From positions 27,986,978-28,050,977 of the forward strand of contig CM068553.1 of assembly GCA_035048495.1 (NCBI GenBank): a stretch of 64,000 nucleotides of DNA. Reading direction: 5' to 3'. The notes beneath the pieces were generated by a model. It was not told where the DNA came from. It worked only from the letters and a program-made list of their open reading frames with translations, and ran no database searches. The DNA is from Euptelea pleiosperma. Lineage: Eukaryota > Streptophyta > Magnoliopsida > Ranunculales > Eupteleaceae. This document shows, one piece after another, positions 59,701 to 63,654 of the stretch (positions are counted from its first letter, which is position 1; every line of letters begins with the position of its first letter). The translations under genes and the position numbers were made by a program.

Positions 59701-60818
59701 GTTGTTCCAGGTGGGTTCAGTCAGAGTGTAGGAGATTGGGTGACAGTGATAATCCTGAAGTTAGTGAGCTTTTGAAGATGGCCGTTTGCTGCCTGAAGGA
59801 AAGGCCTGTCCTTTTTAAGTACTGCGCGGAAGAGGTGATTCTATTCATAAAGTATAATTTTCTGAAATCAATAGCCTTTGGACTTGCAACTTATGTGCGT
59901 GATAGATCATTTTGACATCATTATGATAACTTATTGTTACACATGATTTGTTCATTGTTCAGGTGGCAAATATGAGGCATAATGCATTGTTTAGAAGGTT
60001 TATAAGTGCCCTTACACGTGGAGGACCTGGTGGGATGCCTAGACCGATTGAAGTGCATGCTCATGACCCTTTACGTTATGTAGGTGATATGTTGGGGTGG
60101 CTACATCAGGTCTGAATCCCTACCTTTTTTGGTTTGAACTATTATTTGTCTTGTGGTAGCACTGATGGATCTCTCTTTTGCTGAGTAGGCCTTGGCATCT
60201 GAAAGAGAACTTGTTTTCATATTACTTGATCCAGATGCAGTGGTAGATACTGGACCAACCGCACGCCGATTCTTCAAGAACACAGAAATTGATTCTACGA
60301 AAACTGAATCTGACATTACATTCGTTCTGGATAGAATATTTGAAGGTGTTTGCCGGCCATTCAAAGCGAGAGTTGAGCAAGTTTTGCAGTCTCAACCTAG
60401 TCTTATAATTTCATATAAGCTTAGCAATACACTGGAGTTCTACAGCTACACTGTGAGTCAAACTCAAGTCCTCAGTTATATCTCTGCTGTTTGGATTTCC
60501 ATTCTCTTACCTTTGGTCTTGATTCTTCCGTAGATTTCGGACTTGCTGGGGAGAGAAACGGCTCTCTGTAATACACTGTGGCTACTTAAGGATGCTGCTC
60601 AGCAAACTTTCTTTGACATCCTGAAGACTAGAGGCGACAAGCTTTTACGGTACCCTCCCCTTGTTGCGGTTGATCTATCACCCCCACCAGCAGTGAGGGA
60701 AGGAGTCTCTGTATTGCTCGAAATAATTGAGACTTACAACAGCATGATGGTTCCTGCTTCAGGAAAGAAGACTGACTTTGATCTGGTGATCTCTGCTTTA
60801 CTAGATCCTATAGTTCAG
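23712..60818 (+). CDS. COG6: Conserved oligomeric Golgi complex subunit 6, spliced, 3' end outside the window
   Basis: Nine exons join to 471 codons without a stop: 23712-23927, 24012-24064, 37118-37265, 37403-37510, 44411-44478, 59711-59834, 59963-60109, 60189-60452, 60534-60818. The family is about 680 residues, so roughly 70 percent is present. Conserved blocks include [20 protein letters not shown] at the N-terminus, [84 protein letters not shown] and [19 protein letters not shown]6 is a peripheral Golgi protein of COG lobe B that tethers retrograde vesicles within the Golgi. All splice sites are GT-AG except intron 1 (GC-AG). Introns 2, 4 and 5 are inflated by transposons. The first ATG fits the family start. 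Confidence 0.95.
24012..24064 (+). CDS. COG6: COG6 exon 2 (53 bp)
   Basis: Acceptor TCTAG, donor AA/GTAAGA. It encodes [17 protein letters not shown] plus two bases of a Lys codon (phase 2). The following intron is 13,053 bp. Confidence 0.93.
24645..25140 (-). repeat. 3' LTR of the nested copia element
   Basis: About 495 bp, with long matches to 35985-36922, such as AGGAAATTAAGAAG and TCAACTTGAGCAAGCT in both. It ends GCGAGCA (plus strand) at 25140. The left end is approximate. Confidence 0.78.
25141..25152 (-). other. Polypurine tract of the nested copia element
   Basis: The minus strand reads AGAAGTGGAAGA directly before the 3' LTR, the expected site for plus-strand priming. Confidence 0.65.
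25275..25532. mobile_element. GTTTCGG-rich MITE, copy 1 (inverted relative to the others)
   Basis: Ends are CATGGTTCAAAG and its inverse GAACCATG. GAACACT stands on both sides (25268-25274 and 25533-25539) as a probable target duplication. The interior contains many GTTTCGGTTTC phrases and matches 47243-47512 and 49355-49601 in reverse orientation. It sits in the 3' untranslated part of the nested copia. Confidence 0.78.
26000..26095 (-). pseudogene. Copia RNase H C-terminal remnant
   Basis: The minus strand reads [20 protein letters not shown] followed by QMG, the conserved end of copia RNase H. It is separated from the rest of the domain (28400-28600) by about 2.3 kb of inserted DNA. Confidence 0.7.
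26096..27103. other. AT-rich insertion within the nested copia, with an (AT)18 tract at 27037-27072
   Basis: This stretch lies between two halves of the copia RNase H domain, so it is inserted DNA. It includes a palindrome-like segment around 26532-26573 (GTAAATGCAT...ATGCATTTAC), which recurs near 49332-49631. The (AT)n microsatellite at its right side is perfect over 36 bp. No gene. Confidence 0.5.
27104..28141 (-). mobile_element. Solo LTR of a Tat-type gypsy family
   Basis: It starts TGTGGGGGAAAAATATCGG, like the Tat LTR at 7561 (TGTGGGGGAAAAATCC), and probably ends at CACA near 28141. A minus-strand TATAAATA lies near 27384-27392. A U3 tandem array sits in the same relative place as in the Tat LTRs. 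No internal domains are attached, so it is solo. The right boundary and the target duplication are uncertain. Confidence 0.7.
27682..28032. repeat. U3 tandem array of about 47 bp units, each a hairpin
   Basis: Roughly seven diverged units start ACTTGCCGGGATGA and end TCATTCCCGTCAAGT, so each unit is an inverted repeat with arms of about 14 bp. The last unit is an especially good hairpin (TTTGTCGGGAAGG...CCTTTCCGACAAA). Confidence 0.8.
28237..28380 (-). mobile_element. Short LINE 3' end
   Basis: The minus-strand poly(A) is seen as T7 followed by GATAAGTGTAGAATTTATT, which mirrors the 3' ends of the LINEs at 35950 and 42213. It is strongly 5' truncated and lies inside the nested copia. Confidence 0.55.
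28390..29344 (-). pseudogene. Copia reverse transcriptase and RNase H remnants
   Basis: Minus-strand pieces: [20 protein letters not shown] and CGLKQ (29344-29150), the catalytic box in [10 protein letters not shown] (near 29040), and an RNase H piece with [19 protein letters not shown] and [10 protein letters not shown] (about 28560-28410). Stops and gaps separate them. Confidence 0.82.
29885..30145. repeat. GATACGG-rich repeat inserted in the copia
   Basis: The left part has GATACGGATACGGACAC and the right part TGTCCGTATCCGTGTC, so the ends are partly complementary. It lies between the copia integrase and RT remnants and resembles 48585-48970. Probably a MITE; exact ends were not found. 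Confidence 0.5.
30409..31088 (-). pseudogene. Copia integrase remnant
   Basis: The right piece (31088-30804) holds the GAG-pre-integrase part with [12 protein letters not shown] and the core start [20 protein letters not shown]. The left piece (30666-30409) reads [18 protein letters not shown] with the catalytic Glu. The middle with the second Asp is lost in frame changes. It carries a 30 bp in-frame gain caused by a LINE-tail insertion at 30921-30937. Confidence 0.82.
30908..30950 (-). mobile_element. Ultrashort LINE-tail insertion with 13 bp target duplication
   Basis: GGCCACATGTCAA occurs at 30908-30920 and 30938-30950. Between them are only 17 bases, ten T and GATAAGT, which on the minus strand are ACTTATC followed by poly(A), the same as the 3' end of the LINE at 39056-42213. 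Confidence 0.75.
31458..31500 (+). mobile_element. Second ultrashort LINE-tail insertion with 14 bp target duplication
   Basis: ATACAATTACCGCT (31458-31471) and ATACAATTACTGCT (31487-31500) flank the 15 bases ACTTATAAAAAAAAG, matching the terminal ACTTATAAAA of the LINE at 33230-35950. The duplication has one mismatch. Confidence 0.72.
31660..32481 (-). pseudogene. Copia gag remnant with CCHC zinc knuckle
   Basis: The minus strand reads [20 protein letters not shown] and [13 protein letters not shown] near 32480-32370, then [20 protein letters not shown] (32184-31981), then a zinc knuckle [14 protein letters not shown] near 31710-31670. Stops interrupt it. The Gag protein would package the element RNA. 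Confidence 0.8.
33230..35950 (+). mobile_element. 5'-truncated L1-type LINE inside the nested copia
   Basis: It begins within the early RT region ([17 protein letters not shown] near 33272) and runs to a 3' end with AATAAAATTTATACTTATAA and an A-rich tail near 35920-35955. RT blocks: [60 protein letters not shown]. It is a close relative of the LINE at 39056-42213. It lies about 20 bp from the copia PBS. No clear target duplication was found. Confidence 0.88.
33272..35525 (+). pseudogene. LINE RT and zf-RVT coding remnant
   Basis: Long frames at 33633-34265, 34266-34712 and 34731-35525 show it is less decayed than the LINE at 1362. The catalytic box reads FVDE near 34219-34230 instead of FADD, so the second catalytic Asp is lost. 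In-frame stops fall at 34263-34265 and 34710-34712. The zf-RVT part reads [18 protein letters not shown] and [17 protein letters not shown]. Confidence 0.87.
35971..35982 (-). other. Copia primer-binding site
   Basis: Minus-strand TGGTATCAGAGC, complementary to the 3' end of initiator tRNA-Met as in most plant copia elements. It lies directly inside the 5' LTR. Confidence 0.85.
35985..36922 (-). repeat. 5' LTR of the nested copia element, with inserted MITE
   Basis: On the minus strand it starts TGTTGGCTTTTATGG at 36922 and ends near CCAACTA. It is about 940 bp long against 495 bp in the partner; the excess is a 378 bp insertion (36045-36422) and a roughly 55 bp AT-rich insertion near 36700-36765. 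Confidence 0.8.
36045..36422. mobile_element. MITE-like insertion in the copia LTR
   Basis: The ends are inverted repeats ATAGTCACAAA and TTTGTGACTAT. The DNA is absent from the partner LTR at 24645-25140, which proves it is an insertion. It is AT-rich with repeated GCCGATTT phrases and no ORF of note. Confidence 0.72.
37118..37265 (+). CDS. COG6: COG6 exon 3 (148 bp)
   Basis: Acceptor TTCTCAG; the first base completes the split Lys codon. It encodes [16 protein letters not shown] through [11 protein letters not shown], a predicted helical region. Donor GAG/GTACAT. Confidence 0.93.
37403..37510 (+). CDS. COG6: COG6 exon 4 (36 codons)
   Basis: Acceptor CTTGCAG, donor CAG/GTACTT. It encodes [17 protein letters not shown] and [12 protein letters not shown]. 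The following intron is 6,900 bp. Confidence 0.93.
37511..38294 (+). other. Left part of COG6 intron 4, no element recognised
   Basis: Mixed-composition intron sequence with a short CA/TA-rich patch after the donor (37520-37580). No coding or repeat signature was seen. Confidence 0.4.
38295..39055 (-). mobile_element. LINE 3' fragment, head-to-head with the next LINE
   Basis: The poly(A) appears as T9 at 38296-38304, followed on the minus strand by a zf-RVT frame (38915-38484) with [20 protein letters not shown] and [20 protein letters not shown]. It is truncated at about 39055, exactly where a plus-strand LINE begins. Confidence 0.8.
39056..42213 (+). mobile_element. 5'-truncated L1-type LINE in COG6 intron 4
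   Basis: It starts in the endonuclease domain at [13 protein letters not shown], continues through [15 protein letters not shown] and [11 protein letters not shown], the RT domain and zf-RVT, and ends TTATACTTATCAAAAAAAA near 42190-42213. It is a close relative of the LINE at 33230-35950. Multiple stops are present. Confidence 0.88.
39672..42077 (+). pseudogene. LINE RT and zf-RVT remnant of the intron 4 copy
   Basis: The frame at 39709-40308 reads [29 protein letters not shown] and [16 protein letters not shown], then a stop. The frame at 40354-40791 starts [20 protein letters not shown] and has an intact FADD catalytic box near 40501-40512. The segment between them lacks the KAYDHV block, so a deletion removed the palm start. 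The zf-RVT part (41565-42077) reads [18 protein letters not shown] and [18 protein letters not shown]. Confidence 0.86.
42690..42754 (+). mobile_element. Possible LINE 3' tail
   Basis: TTTTACTTGGTTTTGCC followed by AATACTTATAAAAAAAAA resembles the last bases of the LINE ending at 42213. It is very short, and no target duplication was recognised. Confidence 0.45.
42755..44410 (+). other. Right part of COG6 intron 4
   Basis: No gene is present. GGATATGGATATG-type repeat sequence lies near 43340-43450, and a two-copy tandem repeat follows at 43504-43707. The rest is ordinary intron up to the acceptor of exon 5. Confidence 0.4.
43504..43707. repeat. 102 bp tandem duplication
   Basis: Two adjacent copies begin AAAAATATATGGTAGGATA, at 43504 and 43606, giving a period of 102 bp. 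They share CAGTACTGGTTTTGTATTA and AAGTGGAAGTATCCAGGT with about 10 substitutions. Confidence 0.85.
44411..44478 (+). CDS. COG6: COG6 exon 5 (68 bp)
   Basis: Acceptor TTCACAG, donor CAG/GTGAAG. It encodes [20 protein letters not shown] and LC plus two bases of Arg (phase 2). It is an isolated 68 bp exon between introns of 6.9 and 15.2 kb. Confidence 0.93.
44479..45719 (+). other. Start of COG6 intron 5, no element recognised
   Basis: AT-rich sequence with short unrelated ORFs. A low-quality repeat-like patch (GATCAAAAAGGGAGAACC) lies near 44607. No gene or clear element. Confidence 0.35.
45720..46092. mobile_element. GGGTTGGG-rich MITE-like repeat
   Basis: The right end reads GAGTTGCAGCCCTA, the inverse of TAGGGCTGCAACTC, a hAT-type MITE terminus common in plants. 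The interior has GGGTTGGGCTCGG and related motifs. The left end is diverged. Confidence 0.45.
46365..46790. repeat. Diverged GACACGG-type repeat
   Basis: Phrases such as GACACGACAAATGTCGG and GTCTGACACGGCACC resemble the ends of the repeats at 29885 and 48585. An AT-rich core lies between. The boundaries are vague. Confidence 0.35.
46830..47560 (-). mobile_element. LINE/SINE-like 3' fragment interrupted by a MITE
   Basis: An ATCATC-type tail near 46832-46853 is followed by CCCAACCATTTGGGGTTGG and CTGCCATTCAGTTTTATC, a combination I associate with plant RTE-like LINE or SINE 3' ends (family recall, moderate). The MITE at 47243-47512 is inserted into it with an 8 bp duplication. Confidence 0.4.
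47243..47512. mobile_element. GTTTCGG-rich MITE, copy 2
   Basis: Ends CATGGTTCAAAG and CTTTGAACCATG are perfect inverses. TTTTGCCC stands at 47235-47242 and 47513-47520, a perfect 8 bp target duplication. 270 bp, non-coding. Confidence 0.88.
47655..48000. repeat. Dispersed repeat shared with 58725-58990
   Basis: Both regions share GCTAAAGATAATAA, CAACTCAACA and a later block resembling GAATATATGGTGTAGTAGTGG. Phrases of both flanks (CCCAAAACTTCAAATCAA near 46252 and 53400) suggest a longer old repeat split by later insertions. The class is unknown. Confidence 0.5.
48585..48970. repeat. GATACG-type repeat, second copy
   Basis: It begins GATATGAATATCAACACGG...GGGGATACGACT and ends with GTATTGTATCG and AAGACAGGCATGC, similar in design to 29885-30145. 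No ORF. Probably a MITE. Confidence 0.45.
49355..49601. mobile_element. GTTTCGG-rich MITE, copy 3
   Basis: Ends CATGGTTCAAA and TTTGAACCAT; the interior is closely related to 47243-47512 in the same orientation. Flanks AGATCGAT and AGATGCAT are probably a mutated 8 bp duplication. It is inserted in the palindrome GTAAATGCAT...ATGCATTTAC, which also exists uninterrupted near 26532-26573. Confidence 0.82.
49895..50310 (-). mobile_element. Probable LINE 3' fragment
   Basis: T-rich start, then GATAATGAGTACATTTATTAA, similar to the reversed LINE 3' ends in this window. A 77-codon minus-strand ORF (50305-50072) contains [17 protein letters not shown], faintly like a LINE C-terminus. Weak evidence. 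Confidence 0.4.
50357..50574 (+). repeat. 5' LTR of the deleted copia
   Basis: 218 bp; shares GTATTTCTATTTTGTTATG and GAGGGTATTAGTGTCTTTGG with the partner at 52992-53240. It is followed directly by the PBS TGGTATCAGAGC (50575-50586). Confidence 0.92.
50575..50586 (+). other. Copia primer-binding site
   Basis: TGGTATCAGAGC, complementary to initiator tRNA-Met. Confidence 0.9.
50780..51400. other. AT-rich insertion-like segment with short repeats, possible solo LTR
   Basis: It contains three copies of ACTATTTATAGT-type sequence (50808-50880), a TATAAAAGG patch near 51060, GGTGCGAAGCC repeats near 51157-51200 and GTGAATAGT repeats near 51322-51360. It looks like a foreign LTR (promoter, then pyrimidine tract), but boundaries were not proven. 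Confidence 0.4.
51967..52980 (+). pseudogene. Copia RT-end and RNase H remnant
   Basis: It reads [13 protein letters not shown] and [13 protein letters not shown], where the expected Y-V-D-D box has lost two residues, then an RNase H part with [31 protein letters not shown] and ADFLTKALS. Stops and frameshifts interrupt it. Confidence 0.82.
52983..52991 (+). other. Polypurine tract of the deleted copia
   Basis: GAGGGGGAG directly before the 3' LTR; identical to the tract at 58370-58378. Confidence 0.8.
52992..53240 (+). repeat. 3' LTR of the deleted copia
   Basis: 249 bp, TGTAGCAGG to CCCACA; the pyrimidine-rich part is longer than in the partner LTR. Confidence 0.9.
53523..53753 (+). repeat. 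5' LTR of the young copia
   Basis: 231 bp, starting TGTTATCATATACG and ending ATTCAACT directly before the PBS. It contains a (CT)n tract at about 53692-53721. The CT end instead of CA is shared by both LTRs. Confidence 0.92.
53754..53765 (+). other. Copia primer-binding site
   Basis: TGGTATCAGAGC, no spacer after the LTR. Confidence 0.92.
53820..53849. promoter_or_regulatory. Leader palindromes TGACGTCA (two copies)
   Basis: TGACGTCA at 53820-53827 and 53842-53849, with CGTACG nearby at 53854-53859. The same octamer occurs in the leaders at 50706, 61506, 63398 and 63420. It is a known bZIP-type core; its role here is inference. Confidence 0.55.
53940..55042 (+). pseudogene. Copia gag, broken
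   Basis: It starts [11 protein letters not shown], with [32 protein letters not shown] and [20 protein letters not shown] typical of copia gag, then an in-frame TAG at 54492-54494 and a frameshift near 54625. A CCHC zinc knuckle [14 protein letters not shown] follows near 54857-54900. Gag would form the virus-like particle. Confidence 0.9.
55150..56195 (+). pseudogene. Copia protease and integrase, broken
   Basis: The protease start [12 protein letters not shown] (near 55170-55202) has the catalytic D-S-G. The GAG-pre-integrase block reads [13 protein letters not shown], and the integrase core [18 protein letters not shown] and QQNGVAERK shows all D, D, E positions. A TAG at 56193-56195 ends the frame; the integrase tail continues in other frames to about 56450. 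Confidence 0.9.
56849..58371 (+). pseudogene. Copia reverse transcriptase and RNase H, one frameshift
   Basis: The 410-codon frame holds [34 protein letters not shown], the catalytic [12 protein letters not shown] and [17 protein letters not shown]. RNase H starts EAYTDADWA, then a frameshift near 57935-57950 moves the rest to another frame (58048-58371) with [13 protein letters not shown] and DVFTKG. The RT itself is unbroken. Confidence 0.92.
58370..58378 (+). other. Polypurine tract of the young copia
   Basis: GAGGGGGAG directly before the 3' LTR. Confidence 0.88.
58379..58621 (+). repeat. 3' LTR of the young copia
   Basis: 243 bp; identical to 53523-53753 outside the CT tract except for one base and a 12 bp duplication in the CCCTAATTCTAA part. 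Confidence 0.92.
58627..59710 (+). other. End of COG6 intron 5
   Basis: Includes the dispersed repeat at 58725-58990 (partner at 47655-48000). The rest is ordinary intron sequence up to the exon 6 acceptor. No gene. Confidence 0.45.
59711..59834 (+). CDS. COG6: COG6 exon 6 (124 bp)
   Basis: Acceptor TTCCAG; the first base completes the Arg codon. It encodes [20 protein letters not shown] to LFKYCAEE. Donor GAG/GTGATT. Confidence 0.93.
59963..60109 (+). CDS. COG6: COG6 exon 7 (49 codons)
   Basis: Acceptor GTTCAG, donor CAG/GTCTGA. It encodes [17 protein letters not shown] through the highly conserved [18 protein letters not shown]. Confidence 0.94.
60189..60452 (+). CDS. COG6: COG6 exon 8 (88 codons)
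   Basis: Acceptor GAGTAG, donor ACT/GTGAGT. It encodes [18 protein letters not shown], a variable loop, then [20 protein letters not shown] and LEFYSYT. Confidence 0.94.
60534..60818 (+). CDS. COG6: COG6 exon 9 (95 codons)
   Basis: Acceptor CCGTAG, donor CAG/GTATGT. It encodes [49 protein letters not shown] and ends ALLDPIVQ. The remaining exons lie beyond 64000. Confidence 0.94.
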
Positions 60819-61211
60819 GTATGTTTATGCTCATCTTTTAATGGTGTTACTTGCATCATTTTCTCGTGGTCCTGGTAACCTGAAGCTGATGCAAAATAAT
60901 TAGATAAACTGTGCTAGTGTAGCTCTGTAGAGCTTTGTTCCCAAACCTGGATAAAGGAGGAGGATTATGTTAGATTGACAGTTGGTGTAAGAATTGTATG
61001 AAATCCCTTCACAAGAATCTGAATTCATTGATTTGAATTGGATGGTGAAATAGGATTCATGTTGCCGGCCCCAAATATTTGGAATAAGACGTAGATGATA
61101 TGATTTCATAGAGATGTTAACTTCTATTTACAGTGTGAGCAATTAAGTTGCACAGTTAGAGGCATGACCATTGTAAAATGTCAGTTGCTTAGAGCATCTC
61201 CAACAGCTATC
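60819..61211 (+). other. Start of COG6 intron 9
   Basis: No element was recognised up to the copia LTR. GAGCATCTCCAACAG just before it (61192-61206) is a phrase often seen at plant MITE ends, but no partner was found. Confidence 0.4.
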
Positions 61212-61418
61212 TGTTATCATATACGTATTTCTACGTATATTTCATGTATTAGGGGTAGTTCTGTAATTACTCCCTTTGAGGGGTATATTTGTCTTTTGTA
61301 ATTTCTCCTTTACATAAATAAGATTTATGGAGTCATTGTGACCTAATCACATGACATCCTCTCTCTCTCTTCTTCCTTCTCTCTTCTCTAAACCTAACCC
61401 TAATTGAAGAATTCAACT
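61212..61418 (+). repeat. Copia LTR (first of two)
   Basis: 207 bp, starting TGTTATCATATACG and ending ATTCAACT, directly followed by TGGTATCAGAGC (61419-61430). It lacks the long CT tract. Confidence 0.88.
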
Positions 61419-62092
61419 TGGTATCAGAGCTCTATTGAAAAATTTCTCAGAGGATTCAAACCAGGAAGCAACCAGCAGGTGATGACATCATCAGAGCCGT
61501 ATGGCTGACGTCATCAGCCGTACGAACAAGGTACTCCTCTCATCCTAAAGCTTCAGGGTTGATAGATCTCGATTCTTAGAGGTTTTTGGTGATTTTTGGA
61601 GAATTATTTGGGTTCATTTGGTTGGTTTTTTGTTCAATCTCCCTAAAAATTTGTTTTTCGAACCAACCATTTTTTGGAGACCTTCTCAACCCTTTTCCTT
61701 GGGTTTGTCCTATCGTTTTGGTCCCCTACAATCTCACCTACATGGAGATACCCTATTTGGGTTCATCCATTAAGGATTGAAGGAGCTGTGAGGTGATTTC
61801 TCACCTATAGTTGCCGCCGGCTAGCCTCTTTTTGGCCTCTAAGACCTTTGGTTAGGCCCTATACCTCCTTTAATTGATCTCATAACACCTCTTTCTTATA
61901 TCTCTTGCCTCTAGGATGGTTATCTCCCCTTTTATGCTGTTGTCCATTATCATTGGGTCATTTTTATGCCCCTTCGAGGTTCAGATGGGTGTTTTTTTGC
62001 TTGCCGGCTGTCATTGAGTGTCCTATTTGCTTAAGGACACCTTGTGTTTTTTCTAGCATCCATTTCTTCTTTTTTCTCCTCTTTTACTTGTT

Positions 62093-63055
62093 ATGGCCAA
62101 TCCACCTCCCTCGAGTAATCCCCCAGTCTCCGATGTTAGCACAGAATCCACCTCCAGAGGCCCTGGAGGACCTGTGATACAACAAGTGGTGTATGAGAAC
62201 CCTGGGTTGCAGGTTACATCTGTTAAACTCAATGACACTATCTGGAGTGGGCTAGAGCAGCACGGTTGTTTATTGGAGGCTGTGGGAAGATGGGGCATTA
62301 CACGGGGCGGACCAAAGAGCCAAAGGAGGATAATCCCATGTTTGATCAATGGGAAACTGAGAACCTCTCGGTTCAATCCTGGCTCGTCAACTCCATGGAG
62401 CCTCACATTAGTCGTGGCTTCCTCTTCATGCGTACAGCCCAGGATGTGTGGGAAACCGCCAAGAAGACCTACTCACAGCAGCAGAACACTGGTAGAGCAT
62501 ACCAGTTGAAGCAGAGCATCTCTCGTCTTCGCCAGGATGACAAGTCCCTCTCCGATTACTTTGCGATGCTTCGGAATATGTGGGAGGAGTTACACTACTA
62601 CTATTCATACCATATTCCTACTCCAGATGAAGCGGTCATCTACCGGAAGCATGTTGAAGAAGGCAGGATATTTGAGTTCCTCTCTGGACTCAACTCCTAT
62701 TATGAGTTGGCTAGGATTCAGATCCTTAGCAGCCGTACACCTTTGCCTACTCTCAGCGAGGTCTACTCAGATGTGCAGAGTGAGGAGAGCTGCAAACTAT
62801 CCCTCCAGGATGAGTCTCCTATTCACGAGTGATCAACGCTTGTCACCTCCTCACCCACTCATGCCTTCGCATACGCTTCACAACCTCAACATCCAAAGCA
62901 GCATCAGCAGATTCAGGGGAGTCAACCCCGTCAGTTCTCTACTCCCTCAGCTGGCCGACCTTCCTCCTCCAAGGAGAGGCCCAAGTGTGACTTATGCGGT
63001 CGCCTTGGACAAGTGAGAGCAACTTGCTGGAAGTTGCATGGTCACCTTTAGTCTT
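62093..63055 (+). pseudogene. Copia gag, broken, with altered zinc knuckle
   Basis: It starts MANPPPSSNPPVSDVS, with NPGLQVTSVKLND, then a frameshift near 62240, then SWLVNSMEPHIS and [20 protein letters not shown] to a stop at 62830. The knuckle near 62987-63028 reads CDLCGRLGQVRATC: the histidine of the CCHC motif is replaced by Gln. Homologous to gag of the young copia. Confidence 0.88.
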
Positions 63056-63108
63056 TTGCTCCTCGCTTCAGTCAGTTTGGCTCTTCTGGTGCCCATTCGG
63101 CTAGTATG

Positions 63109-63322
63109 TGTTATCAGATGCGTATTTTATACGTATTGGGTTACTATGTAAATACCCCTTGATGTGAGGGGTATACTTGTCTTTTCTTATTCCCTTTCAT
63201 ATAAATAAGATTATGGAGTCATTGTGACCTAAGCACAATAGACATCCTTGCTCTCTCTCTTCTCTGCTCTCTACTCTCTCTTCTCCAAACGTAACCCTAA
63301 CCCTAATTCCTCAAATTTAACT
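63109..63322 (+). repeat. Copia LTR (second of two), followed by its own PBS
   Basis: 214 bp, starting TGTTATCAGATGCG and ending TTTAACT, followed by TGGTATCAGAGC at 63323-63334. Because a PBS follows, it acts as a 5' LTR of a further element and not as the 3' LTR of the preceding one. Confidence 0.87.
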
Positions 63323-63334
63323 TGGTATCAGAGC

Positions 63335-63654
63335 CATTCGTCGCCGAGGCTTGCCGGAACACATTTGGGGACAAACCAGGGGCAATCTGACGTCTGCTGA
63401 CGTCATCTGACCGTACGGCTGACGTCATCAGCTATATGGACACAGAAATCGAGGTTGGCTGAAAACCTTACCACTTGCTTGAGGATTTTTTCCCTTTTTT
63501 TACCATTTTTGGGAATTTTTTGGATCCTTTTGGGGTATTTTCTGATCATTTTTTTGCTTTTTTTTTTCGGAAAAAACCAGTTTGTAAACTAGTCGGTTTT
63601 CCGGGACCTAAATGATCATTTTAGGGGGACTTGTTGCTTCGATCTAGTCCCCCC
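63335..63654 (+). other. Leader of the second copia copy
   Basis: It contains two TGACGTCA palindromes (63398-63405, 63420-63427) with CCGTACGG between them, then a T-rich stretch like the leader at 61550-61680. No gag ORF begins before 63654. Confidence 0.6.

Larger units (their letters stand above)
61212..63108 (+). mobile_element. Partial copia element: LTR, leader and gag, with pol missing
   Basis: An LTR (61212-61418) related to that of the young copia is followed by PBS, a 660 bp leader and a gag gene. Coding sequence stops just after the zinc knuckle, where another LTR of the same family starts at 63109. Protease, integrase and RT are absent from the window. Confidence 0.85.
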
